NCBI GenBank assembly: GCA_030998225.1
Contig: JAPYXD010000723.1
Coordinates: forward strand, 23,081,501-23,145,500
From: Diplolepis rosae
Taxonomy: Eukaryota > Arthropoda > Insecta > Hymenoptera > Diplolepididae
Length of the DNA: 64,000 nucleotides
Direction: 5' to 3'
The notes beneath the pieces were generated by a model. The model did no database searches and was not told the origin of the DNA. It saw only the letters and a list, made by a program, of their open reading frames with translations. Position numbers and translations under genes: made by a program. Of the stretch, positions 10,146 through 20,595 are shown piece by piece. Within the stretch, counting starts at the first letter, position 1; each line of letters opens with the position of its first letter.

Positions 10146-11810
10146 ATAGATACAATTAAACGGGAACTCAACGTATTATTTTATAAGATTATTATAAAAG
10201 TTTTCAGTAACCGGCGCTAGTTTCTTCTACGAGAAGAAGAAAGTTATCTTACTGAAAACTGAATACCAACTACTCACTTAGCCAAAAAGTGGAGGCGCGA
10301 TCTCGGAACCTCAAGATTGAAATCCCCTCTCTATAAAGAATAAAAATTAGAAATGAAAAAAGTTGGGGATGGTCCTTAACCAATGAGGGTGTTTTACAGT
10401 GACTTAGTATGCATGATTTTTATAGTCTTTCTGCCAATGAAAATCTCGTTGATTTCGTGACATTTCTATGTTCTCACGCACCCCACATGGTCCATTTCAC
10501 TAACCCTCTGGCCCAACGTTCCGAGAACTCGCATCCGTGTGCACTTGAGAAAGGTCGTAAAAGTGCAGTTTTGTTGATTGATCTACGATTTCTAGGTTTC
10601 TAGTCTATAGATCTTGAACTGTGTTTAGACTTTTATTAAAATATTAAATCAAGCATAACGAGTTTCTACAAGTTCTCTTGTTTTGGAGTTCTTGGTCTAA
10701 AGTTGTTACCAAAATATTTTATGATTTTCAGCATTTTTATGTTACATATTCCTGATTAAATAATTTACGTATTGCTCTTATGTTCTGAAATAGACCTTTG
10801 AATTTCTTTATGAGAATAAAGAAATGCATTCAAAATTCTAATTTCACATCAAACTTTATGTTGTTTCAGATAATAAAATAGAGTGTTCTGGTTTTTAGGG
10901 ACTTTTCAGAATTGGAATAATTATTATTTATCAAATTGGTTCAAAGAGTTCTGTTTAATATCAAAATAGAGTTATTATTTAGAATCAACTGTTTTTAAGC
11001 GGTCTCGGAATATAACTTTTCTTGGAGAATAACTTCATTGAAGTAGTACAAATAAATTGGTTTTATGTGAATTAGAGTCCTATTTGTTTTATAATTTATC
11101 ATTCAATAAAAGTCTACAGTTTCAAGACTTGGTTTCAATCCCTTTTACACTAAAATCTAAATTAGTTTATAAAAAGTACATGATTTGGAGAGAGTAACTC
11201 TTGTAGACCTGTTTAATAAATCTTAAATTAATTTCTTATTCCTAATTTGTATAACGAATTTAGTGAATTAAATTCTTTCATAAGTACATGATTTGTAGAT
11301 GGCATTTCTCGTAGCTCTGAAAAATAAGTCTTAAGGTTACTTCTTAAGTCTAAGTATCTTTGCGAATTGAATAAAACAGAATTCTTTAATTCAAATGAAT
11401 TTGGCACGTTAATATTCTAAATAAACATGGTATGTACCGGGCATTTCTTGTAGAGCTGAAAAGTAAATACTAAAATAGTAAAATTAACAACTTCGCACGT
11501 TCTCCAAAAAGAGGATATAATTCTCTTTTGTCTCACGCAGTCATCTACGTTAATTTTGTCCGCACATCACGCATTACTACAATCGAATATACCATAAGAA
11601 TATTCATCTGCTATACGTTAGATTTAATTCATTATCATTATCAAGAAACCAAAGAATCCTGCATTACCGACCTCAGGTTGAGAGATAGTTTACGAATTTA
11701 CAGATGAGAGCACCAGGTGCGATCATCACACGAGCAAAAGTGGCGCGAAAGAGATGCCAAATTCGAAATTGCAGAAGATATAATTTTAAAACTTAACCAT
11801 AAAATCAAAA
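10146..11810. other. Gene-less AT-rich stretch with a weak tandem repeat
   Basis: No coding signal is supported. A hairpin occurs near 10197-10262, where AGTTTTCAGTAA pairs with TTACTGAAAACT. Three diverged units of about 110-140 bp, marked by AGTACATGATTTG-like words at 11175, 11283 and about 11420, run from about 11090 to 11480. A 64-codon ORF at 10409-10603 has no recognisable features. Confidence 0.5.
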
Positions 11811-11816
11811 TTTTAT

Positions 11817-12735
11817 AATGTGTAAAATCTTTTACATGACAGTTTCAATAAATAAGTGTTAATTAAAGGATTCAATATTTAAGCAGGTTAATAATTTATA
11901 TTCTAATTCACATACGAAATTACAATTACTAAACAATTTTTTTGTATGAAGTTGATTCAATGCGAGACCTGGTGGTCGACAAGCGAACTATTCAATATGG
12001 CTACCGTTGGGCTTCGCGCAGCATTGTGTATAATATACTAAAGCCAGATGCTCACAGTGTAACGCTGTAATTAATCAATTGTTTGACAAATAAATATATA
12101 GTTGACATAAAAAAAAGTGGCAAGTGAATAAATAAATATAAGCGTGAAAATGGAATTCTCACCGAAGCACAAGAAAGGAAAGGACTTTAGTCGTAAAGGC
12201 AGTGCTTGTACGTACTGGCGTAACGTATTTAACGACAACAAAAACACTTTTAGCACTTACAGATAAACGTAATTTGAAAAGTCCTATTATGATCAGCAGT
12301 AAATACGTGAACGCCGAAGCCCTGTGGCAGCCATGATTTTTTTCATGCAGCAGCGCCCCTAAGCCCGCGGTGGACGTTTGTTTTGCCAATTGAGTAAAAT
12401 ACTTTAAATGCCATTTTTTGAAATACATAACATCTTTTACGTGACAATTTCAATATATAAGTGTAAACAAAAGGTTTTTTTTTAATGAATAAATTATATT
12501 TACATTTGCATACGAAATTACTCATTGAGATTTTTTTGTTATTAAGTAAAAGTGACCAATATTATAAAAATAAAATAATTTTAAAAAAAGTTTTAGAATA
12601 CTTAACAATTTTTATATGCCAATTTTAATGTATTAATCTAAATAAAAGGTTTGATTATCATAAAGAGTTAATTAATTATATCTGAATTCGCATGTGAGAT
12701 TAGACATTGAGATTTCTTTTGTATGAAGATAATTC
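11817..12735 (+). repeat. Three copies of a repeat of about 130-145 bp
   Basis: Copies at about 11817-11960, 12420-12545 and 12591-12735 share this order: AATCTTTTACATGACA, TTTCAATAAATAAGTGT, AAAAGGTTT, TTAATTATATT, CATACGAAATTA and TTTTTTGTATGAAG. The gap between the first and second copies holds unrelated sequence (11970-12410). I do not recognise the family. Confidence 0.65.
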
Positions 12736-14003
12736 GACAAACTTTGTGTTACGTACGAATAATTGAACTTAATATAATAAAAATATTAAATTCGATTACA
12801 CGCCCGCTTGAGGCTCCAAACTGCCAAATTTTAAATTTAGGAAATTATAAATTAAATAAACCAAAATTTGTTTTTAATCTGGGATCGTATTTGCCCTCTC
12901 CTCTGACTGAGGAGGCTATACCCTGCTTTTAAGAAAACCCTCTTTGATTTTTTGGAAAAGAAGTTTTGAATACAGGAAGATTTCCAGTTTTAGTGCTTAA
13001 TGTCCGTATAAAAAGGATATACAAATAGATACATATATTGGAACAATACCTTACTAATAGGTTTCCTCACATCTACCAGTCCCAGGAGAGTGTGAGAGAG
13101 AGGGAGAGATTTTCCCTTAGCTCCTGATTCTTCCTAGACCAAGCAATGGTTTTCTGTTGAGTATTGTTCAAAATCACACTTTGTCCTATTTGCGAGTCGC
13201 GCATAGCACACCGCACACAAATACTGTTTTTGCCACTTTTCTTTTAGGTTTAATAAGAGAAAATAACGGTTGGCTTTTAACCAGAAAAGGGTTGAGTGCT
13301 TTTAAACTCGCCCTTTTCGACCCTAGAATTTTCCCATTAAATCTAATTACAATATTTTATGAACAATTATCACTACCGTTTTGAGATTCGGTAGTATTAA
13401 TTTTTCCGCGATCTCGCGCACCTTTTTGCCGTTTTTTTTTTATTAAACGAATTGGACTTTAAAATAGTCCACCGAAGAAAGAATTTAATTCTGTTGCTTC
13501 TGTCCAGATGAAGGCTTTTGTCTTTTACGTCCGCCCGACACGATTCCAAAAATATAATTTCGTTAGAAAGAGTTTTACGGGTTCAATCAACTAACGAGGA
13601 TCTAGGAATTGTCGATCTGGGCCGCAGACGGGCAAAGTAGAGAAAATGTATTCTCTACTATTCAAGTAGTTCCGGTTAGTACCGGGTTGCTTGGGTAACT
13701 GCGAATTTGATTTTGCCTTGATCCGTTTTACTAGTTCATTGCGAGGTGAGCATGGTAGGGTTTTTTGATGATTAAGGAATTAATGATTGGACAGAGGTAG
13801 TAATGGCAGGGAGGATTTAGGAATTTGCACAAATGCTAATGTGGTTATTGCGCCATTTGCTGATTTCTAGAATGCAATTATTTTTCCCTTCTTTCTACAC
13901 CTATCGTGAGAAAGGAAATGTGCTCATCAATTTTTAGTATTTGATGCATGGTCATCAAATTGTAGAAACAATTTTAGTTTCCAATATATTTCAGAGTAAA
14001 TCG
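12736..14003. other. Gene-less stretch
   Basis: Short ORFs (12723-12932, 13157-13384) lack domain, codon or splice support. A purine run (GAGAGAGAGGGAGAGA) is at about 13093. Nothing else could be assigned. Confidence 0.4.

Positions 14004-14005
<2 letters not shown>

Positions 14006-14050
<45 letters not shown>
14006..14050. repeat. (AT)n microsatellite
   Basis: About 45 bp of uninterrupted AT dinucleotides. The ORFs across it on both strands are artefacts of the repeat. Confidence 0.95.
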
Positions 14051-14055
<5 letters not shown>

Positions 14056-15110
14056 ACATTTTTGCATATTTAAATATTTGTAATCTCATGAAGATGGGCT
14101 TTACAAAATTCACCGACCTTTTTAAGACCTGCGCATTGGATTCAGAAGCAAGAGATACATTCTCACATCTCGGGCCAGCTCGCGTGACCAAAAATGCTGA
14201 ATTGCATTAACCATTGGAATGTGATCAAGTTACGAATGCTCCAAAGTGTACATTTTATGCACTCTTAGAAGGAATTGATGTGTAATTTTTATATATTTAA
14301 AAAAAAAACATTACTCCCTTTGGACCGTCCGTAACAAACCACACCGGAATTTTTGAGTTTTCGTCCCTGACAAACTAGGCTGGTCCGAGACGAGAAGAAT
14401 GGTTCCCGAAAGGTATCATGATGAGATAAACATATGATTTTAAATGTCCTTAGATTCTTCAAATCCGATTATGCTGCACTGTTAATGATATCTTTCTAAG
14501 AAATATGAGTAAACTAAATTACTTAATAACATTTTTTTTTCCAAAGTCACCCTGCGTATTCATTAAATATTGATCAATTTTAATAATTCTTCGACAAACT
14601 TTTATGTGTGAAAATGTCCCGTTTCTGACTTGAAGAAACTAAAATCGATATCTCAAATTTCTAATATAACAACATGTCATGACATATATTCTATAAAAAA
14701 AAATTTATATTTTATTAGAGTATAAATCCTGTAATTTCCACAATATAATGTTGAATTAAAAAAAAATTTATTTTTAAACACTATTACTATTACAGCCACA
14801 TTTCAGCAACCAAAAAGTTAAGGTTTACCTCAGATTATTGTTCATATTGAATATAATACTTAATGAATACTATTGACTAATAGTGATACTTATTCCTTAT
14901 ATATCAATCTTCATTCGAACAATTTTTCAGTTGATTCTCACTATTTCGTCTTGCCTTTTCTGGCAATTCAAAGTCGCATGATACGTGAGTTTCGTCAGTT
15001 TACATAAGAACCTATGCTAACTAAAAAGCTTTATAACAAACGAACGAAGTAACCGATCGATTTACAAATTGGTATAGGCATTTAATAAATAAAAATTGCT
15101 TATCCGGAGG
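14051..15110. other. Gene-less AT-rich stretch
   Basis: No ORF, RNA gene or repeat boundary could be supported here. It ends at the target duplication of the R1-clade insertion. Confidence 0.4.
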
Positions 15111-15121
15111 TTCATGTATTT

Positions 15122-15149
15122 TTTCTTTTTTTTTTTTTTTTTTTTTTTG
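15122..15149 (-). other. Poly(A) tail of the R1-clade element
   Basis: A nearly pure T run on the plus strand directly abuts the left target duplication, as expected for target-primed reverse transcription. Confidence 0.85.
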
Positions 15150-15245
15150 GTGAGGAGGAAAAATGGCGAAATCTTTTATAGACGTTGTACAGGACGTCTC
15201 CTAGGACGGGTCTAGGCATACCTGTTAAAACCAAAAAAACCCCTC

Positions 15246-17755
15246 TCACGAACCAATGCACCGCCCGCGGAACCGCCTTTCGGCTTTAAACTTCGCGGGC
15301 AGTTGGTTCCAGCTTAAAGTCGCGTACGACTCTTCCGTCGTCCATTCGCCCGGGACTCCCATCCGCGGGCGTACGCCCGCTAGGCAGGCCGGCCAACCGC
15401 GCCAACCAGGAAAGGAATAAGAAGATTCCTCCCCCGGTCGACGCGAACAGCCAAGTCCGCCCAAGACGCAGGACCGCGGGTGTAGGAACCGCAGTAGCGG
15501 CACGACTCATCGTCTCTTTTCTTGAAGCGCTTCAGGTACGCATTAAAGCAACCATGGCCCGAAAGCGCTTGCGCCAAGTAAAAGCCGACTTGACCGTGCT
15601 TTCTATCCAGCCAGGTGGCGAGCTCCGGGATCAGACGGTGTGTCCATCTCCCGGTTTGGTCACCATGCCATCTCGTCTGCCATTTCTCGACGAGTCTGCG
15701 CCTTCCATCCTTGCGGATGGCCTCCTTCGCGCGAGCGATTTCCTGCAGGTCGGCGCAGGTAAGCTCCTTGCGAAGCTGAAAGGTCTCCTGCCTTTCCTCC
15801 GCCAATAAATCTATTGGCGGGACGCTCGCCAGGACCAGCAAAGCACTCGTCGACACAGTTCGGTATGCTGAGATAATTCTCATCACCACACCTCTCTGTG
15901 CCGAGAACAGCTTCTTCAGGATAGCATGGTTGTTAAGGGCACTTGTCCAGATCGGAGCTGCATAAAGCAGCTTCGAATTTACCACGCTCGCCACGAGCCT
16001 TCTCTTAGCTTCCCTAGGACCACCAATGTTGGGCATGAGCCGAGTCAGGGCGGCCCCACACTGGATGGCTTTGGCAGTCGCGATCTGCAGGTGTTCGCCG
16101 AAGCTAAGCCTTCGATCCAACTGCACACCCAGGTACTTAATGCTCTTTTTCCACTTGATTTCATGTTCCCCGAGAACGATCGGTCTTCTCAGGGGCCATT
16201 TTCAGGCATCTGCTATCCAACCAACGCTTTGCCCGCCACAGACTATCATTGATCCTCAGCTCCAGGATTTTGACGTCGTCAGCGGCGCACACGACAAGTG
16301 CGTCATCCGCGAAGCCGATGATGCTCGTTCCAGCAGGCAGGTCCATGCGCAGGAAATCGTCGTACATGACGTTCCAGACGAGTAGACCTACCCGCGACCC
16401 TTGAGGAGCGCCACATGTCATCTCTTCCTTGAGAGACCATTTGTCGCCCTCGTCTATCACCCACCTGTCGCTCAGATAGTCATCTATCATTCGTAACAGG
16501 TAGTCTGGAACCTTTTTCCGCACCATCGCCTCGATGCAGATGTTCTATCTCGCGGTATTGAACTGTGGACCTGCCTTTCCGAAAGCCGAACTGGTTTTCC
16601 GAGAGACCATTCTCGCGGACCATGTGACCCTGTTGTCTTTGTAGGATCATTTCCTCCAGAAGTTTCCCCATCGTATCCAATAAACATATTGGCCTATACG
16701 ATGAGGCATCCCCTAGAGGTTTGTTGCCTTTCCTCAGCAGGACCAACCTCTGCTTCTTCCAGTCTGCGAAGAACCTCCCCTCCCGAAGACAGGAGTTGAA
16801 GACTTCTAGGAGGATCTCCGGGTATACCCCGATCACCTCTTTGAGGATCTTGTTCGGCAACCCGTCGATCCCCGGCGCTGTGTTTGCCTTGAGCCTTCCA
16901 CCCGCTCTCTTTAGTTCTTCGAAAGTGAAGAGTTCTTCGCCCCGGACCACGCAGGAACTTCGGTCCTGTCTTTGGAACGGCTCTACATGCGGGAACAAGC
17001 TTTGCACGATGTACTTGACACTCATCTATGAGCCTGGTTTCTTCAAGATGTTCGCGAAGCTTGTCTTTGCAGAGTCGTTTTGTGTTCCAGGAGGGGCTCC
17101 TTACCTTGCCGCCCCTTCCCGTATTCACTGGGTGACTCCTTTCCTGGATGCTAAACTCAATGCACTGGTGGTCACTCAATGTTATCACATCGAGGACGCA
17201 CCAGTCGCCTATCCTGGAGGCAAGACGGGGCGCGGCAATTGTGAGGTCGATAATCGACCCCCCCGCTCCTCGTCTGAACGTATAATCCCTGCCCCGATTC
17301 AATACAATCAGGTCATTCCTGGCGACCATCTCACTGACCAAGATTCCCCTCCTGTCCAGATGGGCTTCTCCCCACTCGGGCGACTTACTATTAAAGTCAC
17401 CCGCAATAAGGGACCGCCCACTAGCCTCTTTGAGGCTTTCCTCAAGGAGGAGGATCTGGGTCTCGACGATCTCGAAAGGATCGTTGGGGGAGAAGTAGCA
17501 GCTGTACACCCGCTCCCCCGCCACCTCCACCCAAACGAACCCCGCGTCGGTCTCCAGGAACTCCGCGATGCTCAAATCAGGGCTGCAGACAAGGATCCCA
17601 GCCCTCCTTGATGCATCCTGGTACCAAGCAGAGTTTTCGGACCATTTGTGTTGCTCACTAATGAGCAACACATCGGCTCTCCTCTCCCTGGCAGTCTGCA
17701 TCAGAAGGTTCTGGGCTTCCTTCCCTCTCCCGAGGTTGAGCTGTAGAAATTTCAC
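15246..17755 (-). pseudogene. R1-clade ORF2: AP endonuclease, reverse transcriptase, C-terminal Cys motif
   Basis: Reading 5' to 3' on the minus strand, the frame opens at GTG 17755, overlapping the ORF1 stop by four bases (GTGA). The endonuclease shows LQLNLGRG, LLISEQ, AGDFNSKSPEWGE and SDHQCIEFSI, covering the catalytic N, E, D/N and SDH sites. The frame then shifts near 17000. The RT has TAPGIDGLPNKIL, YRPICLLDTMGKLLEEM, NQFGFRKGRST and, after another shift, GAPQGSRVG and the catalytic GFADDALVV near 16315-16345. A third segment (15380-16126) carries the thumb and a CRYC motif that begins the C-terminal zinc finger. At least four frame changes are needed, so no ORF2 product is possible. 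Confidence 0.9.
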
Positions 17756-18720
17756 TTTCTACCTCTCAACCTCCGGAGCTCCGCCCTGAATATTGGGCAA
17801 GAACCGCTCCCCGAAACATGGGCGACATCTTTTTCGCCCCTATCAGTACAAGTCAGGCACCGAGGGGGAGCCTTGCACTCCTTGGCCACGTGTGACGCGC
17901 CCCCACACCTCCAGCAGGCATCCTTCCTGCCTGGAAGCGTGCAGCCACGCGACACATGGCCGTATCCCTGGCACCTGAAGCACCGGGCAACCTCGACATG
18001 CTCTCGGATGCGGCAGTTCACCCACCCTACCATTAATCTACCAAGCCCGAGCAAGCTCCGGGCGTCCGCCTCGGTTAAACGGACCACCGCAGTATGCACA
18101 CCGCAGAAGCGTTTGTACAGCCTGCACTGGTCCCCGAGGTCTGGCTTGCCCAGTGCGATGCAAAGCGCGGCAACAACCTCTTCTCTTGTGACTGTCTCGT
18201 CGAAGTCCCTAACTTCAAGGGACCATTCCCCATCCTTTTTGGGGGTTTGGCTTCTGGTGGCCGCAGCGTAAGTTGGCGATATGCCGCCCTTCCCTTTCTT
18301 GGGAAGCCGATCTTTGGGGGGAGAAGGAGCAACCCTCTTCTCCCCCTTTGTCAGCTTTTTTGGGGTATCTCCCAGAGACGCAAAGCGCAGTCTCTGGAAG
18401 ATACCCATCTTTTTGACGGCGGGGTGGGATTCCATCCTTTTCTGGATTTCCACCCCGCTCTCTAGTAAGCACTTGTGGGTGTTGAGCATTCCGCTCAACA
18501 CCTCCGTAGCCTCACTCACACTGTCCTTAACATGGCCAGGGTTGTTTCTCAGCATACCCTGCTGGATAACGCTGAGAGCCCTGGCCAACCTCTCCATTTC
18601 CCTACTTTGCTCCTTCAGGAGCTGAAGGACGTCTTTCCATCCATCAGCCCCTGGAGGAGTGTGTGAGTGCGCATCAGGCGCCTTCACCGCTTCATCTCTT
18701 TTATTATTTTCAAAATTCAT
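17752..18720 (-). CDS. R1-clade ORF1 (Gag-like nucleic-acid-binding protein), intact frame
   Basis: An uninterrupted frame of 322 codons starts at ATG 18720. The N-terminal half is charged and helical, with several basic stretches (KKLTKGEKRVAPSPP, RLPKKGKGG). Near residues 175-235 is a conserved ORF1 core (VTREEVVAALCIALG). The C-terminus holds two perfect CCHC knuckles, CFRCQGYGHVSRGC and CWRCGGASHVAKEC, and a looser third starting CLTC. Such proteins form RNP particles with element RNA and direct it to the nucleus. The stop TGA overlaps the start of ORF2. The frame has stayed open while ORF2 has decayed, but it is element-encoded, not a host gene. Confidence 0.88.
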   Translation of the reverse strand: MNFENNKRDEAVKAPDAHSHTPPGADGWKDVLQLLKEQSREMERLARALSVIQQGMLRNNPGHVKDSVSEATEVLSGMLNTHKCLLESGVEIQKRMESHPAVKKMGIFQRLRFASLGDTPKKLTKGEKRVAPSPPKDRLPKKGKGGISPTYAAATRSQTPKKDGEWSLEVRDFDETVTREEVVAALCIALGKPDLGDQCRLYKRFCGVHTAVVRLTEADARSLLGLGRLMVGWVNCRIREHVEVARCFRCQGYGHVSRGCTLPGRKDACWRCGGASHVAKECKAPPRCLTCTDRGEKDVAHVSGSGSCPIFRAELRRLRGRK

Positions 18721-19843
18721 ATTAATTTCGTCGTGTCTTAAGACGGTTCGCCCATCATGGGAGCACTATGTGCACCGAAACCGAGAAGCGGCTTATCGGA
18801 TGGTCGATCCTATCGGCACATTAAATGAAGCTAGTAGAAAAGGTTACGGGATAGGCCCTCGCCATAATGATGCTAAAGGTTTAACGTCACCCCTATCGAC
18901 CGAGCGGTGCCGGGTCCGCCCCGACACCTTACCCGGACTTCAGGCTAGACGGTGTGCGATTTATCCTACGCAGCGTCGGGTATAAGGAAATACTGACCAG
19001 GTAATCCTTCATTCCTGCGCCCGGGCGTCCATGATTTCAACCCCCAAATTGGCTCCAGACAGTAGAAACGTGAGCGGTTTTCCCAGTTTAACATGTGGTT
19101 TCACGGGATCTTTGCCCTTCGCGGCCGAACACCGGAGGGACTTACATTTACCCATATTACTTCCACAGAGGTAAGATACTGACATCGCGTCCTACCCTGG
19201 AAGGGAGGCTACTACTCCTCCCTTGGCTAGTCTATCGGGAATATCCACCAGGCGCCGGCCGCAGCCCATTCACTCGGCAACGCATTCATACTTGTATGTG
19301 TGGGTGTCGGTATCGTGCATGTGGTTGTGATGTGACCGCGAGAAGGGCACGAGGGAAGTTCAGCGTCACCGCCGCATGCGCATTTGGGTTGATACCCCGA
19401 TTAAGGGGCCCCCCGCATTCACACTGTTTCCACTCATGCGGCATCAAGGAACCTGTTCAAGGTCCCCTGATGCTTTTTGCTCCGCACCGCGTCCTCACGC
19501 GTCCGAAGGTTGAGGAGAGACCATTCGAACGCGTGCGCCCGGCAGGCCCACCGCTAGGGAAAGTCTGTCTATAAGACTCCCTTGACGGCCATCCTGACGG
19601 CGACAGCCCAGCTGTTGGCAGAGTCCTTTCGGCTACTACCATTGGCGGGCTGCAGGACGCGTCTGCTCCGTGCATGGCCTCACACGTTCCTCTGGGTGAG
19701 ACGCTGCCCTCCCGCGAAACGCAGTCCCGGGTATTGGTTGTGTTGCGTTCAGTGTTGCTGTAATTATGTAGTGTCATGTTGCTGTGTGTGTCCCCTCCTC
19801 CTTTCGCATCCGGACTTGGGACCGGCAATGGCGGAGTTGGAGT
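18721..19843 (-). other. 5' untranslated region of the R1-clade element
   Basis: GC-rich sequence from the ORF1 start to the right-hand target duplication. ORFs on either strand here (for example 19095-19574 plus) have no recognisable motif and are treated as chance reading frames in GC-rich DNA. The internal promoter expected for such elements would start near 19843 on the minus strand. Confidence 0.7.
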
Positions 19844-19854
19844 TTCATGTATTT

Positions 19855-20212
19855 GCCACTATTTTGACTTCTAGCCAATACTACCTTAATAATATTGTGC
19901 AAATACGTCATATTGTGATTGTGTCATATTCTGATTTACAATCTATTTTTCTCCGTTGCATTTATGCACTCGGGCATTTCTCAGAGCTCTAGAGGAGTAG
20001 CCAAGTCTCCCATCATATAGGGTTTTCTTCTTAGAAAAAATTCGAGGTAGGTGCGAGAGTCAGCAGTCCGTATGGTCACTACATAAGAACAATGGGAATC
20101 TTATATGGTGGCTAGAGATTATGGAGTTATCAAAGGTGGGGGTGGGTGCTGGCTGTGGCTAGTTGCTTCTTATTACCCTCCGAAGTTTATTAGTCGCATC
20201 TCACATCTCGGG
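19855..20212. other. Gene-less flank right of the R1-clade insertion
   Basis: Moderately AT-rich single-copy-looking sequence. No ORF, splice pair or repeat is recognised. Confidence 0.35.
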
Positions 20213-20239
20213 CACGAACGTGGTCAAGGTTCGGTTTAT

Positions 20240-20400
20240 TGAAACGAAAGAAGTGAAAGAAGTGAAAGAATACGAAAGTGAAAGAAAAATTTGAAGTGAA
20301 AAAAAATTTGAAGTGAAAGAAAAATTTGAAGTGAAAAAAAAATTTGAAGTGAAAAAAAATTGAAGTGAAAGAGTTCGAAGTAAAAAGAAAGGAATTAAGG
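20240..20400 (+). repeat. GAAGTGAAA-type short tandem repeat
   Basis: About eight imperfect units of 16-20 bp (AAATTTGAAGTGAAAAA and GAAAGAAGTGAAAG). They lie directly upstream of the ATG at 20415 and could be a purine-rich 5' untranslated region. Confidence 0.8.
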
Positions 20401-20414
20401 TGAAAGAAAAAAAA

Positions 20415-20588
20415 ATGTCGGCAAGATTTGCTCTATTAAAGAGCTTCGCGGTGTGCAGCGAGCCGACGGCGGAGGAGGTGCTCGCGAGGGAGAAGAAGCC
20501 GTCGCTTCTCACCTTGTTACGGGCCCTACTCATCGCCCTCAACACGGAGGATGTCCTGAAGGAAGCCCTCAAATATGAGCGGGACGGG
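20415..20588 (+). CDS. Unrecognised first coding exon with consensus splice donor
   Basis: From ATG 20415 (context AAAAAATGTC) the frame encodes 58 residues. It starts MSARFALLKSFAVCSEP and has a leucine-rich, probably helical middle (LLTLLRALLIALNTEDVL). It is clearly GC richer than its flanks. It runs into GGGTGAGTC at 20587-20595, a near-consensus 5' splice site. I do not recognise the protein. It could be a host exon or the first coding exon of an LTR element whose later parts are the ORFs at 22967-24025. No downstream partner exon can be proved. Confidence 0.4.
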
Positions 20589-20595
20589 TGAGTCT

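Larger units (their letters stand above)
15122..19843 (-). mobile_element. R1-clade non-LTR retrotransposon, near full length, 4.7 kb
   Basis: The 11-bp direct repeat TTCATGTATTT at 15111-15121 and 19844-19854 brackets the element. The 3' end carries a poly(A) tail (T-run 15122-15149 on this strand). It has a 1.1-kb GC-rich 5' region, ORF1 with zinc knuckles and ORF2 with endonuclease, RT and a C-terminal cysteine motif. Base composition is much more GC rich than the surroundings, so the insertion is easy to see. ORF1 is open but ORF2 has several frameshifts, so this copy is inactive. It is not in rDNA or a telomeric repeat as far as the flanks show. Confidence 0.93.

Noticed and set aside
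13941..14210. ORFs on both strands across 14006-14050
   Set aside because: They exist only because the (AT)n repeat has no stops; the peptide is YIYIYI on both strands.
16721..17611. 296-codon plus-strand ORF
   Set aside because: It is antisense to the endonuclease/RT of the R1-clade ORF2, which has clear catalytic motifs.
19095..19574. 159-codon plus-strand ORF
   Set aside because: It is antisense to the 5' untranslated region of the R1-clade element, in GC-rich DNA where long frames occur by chance.
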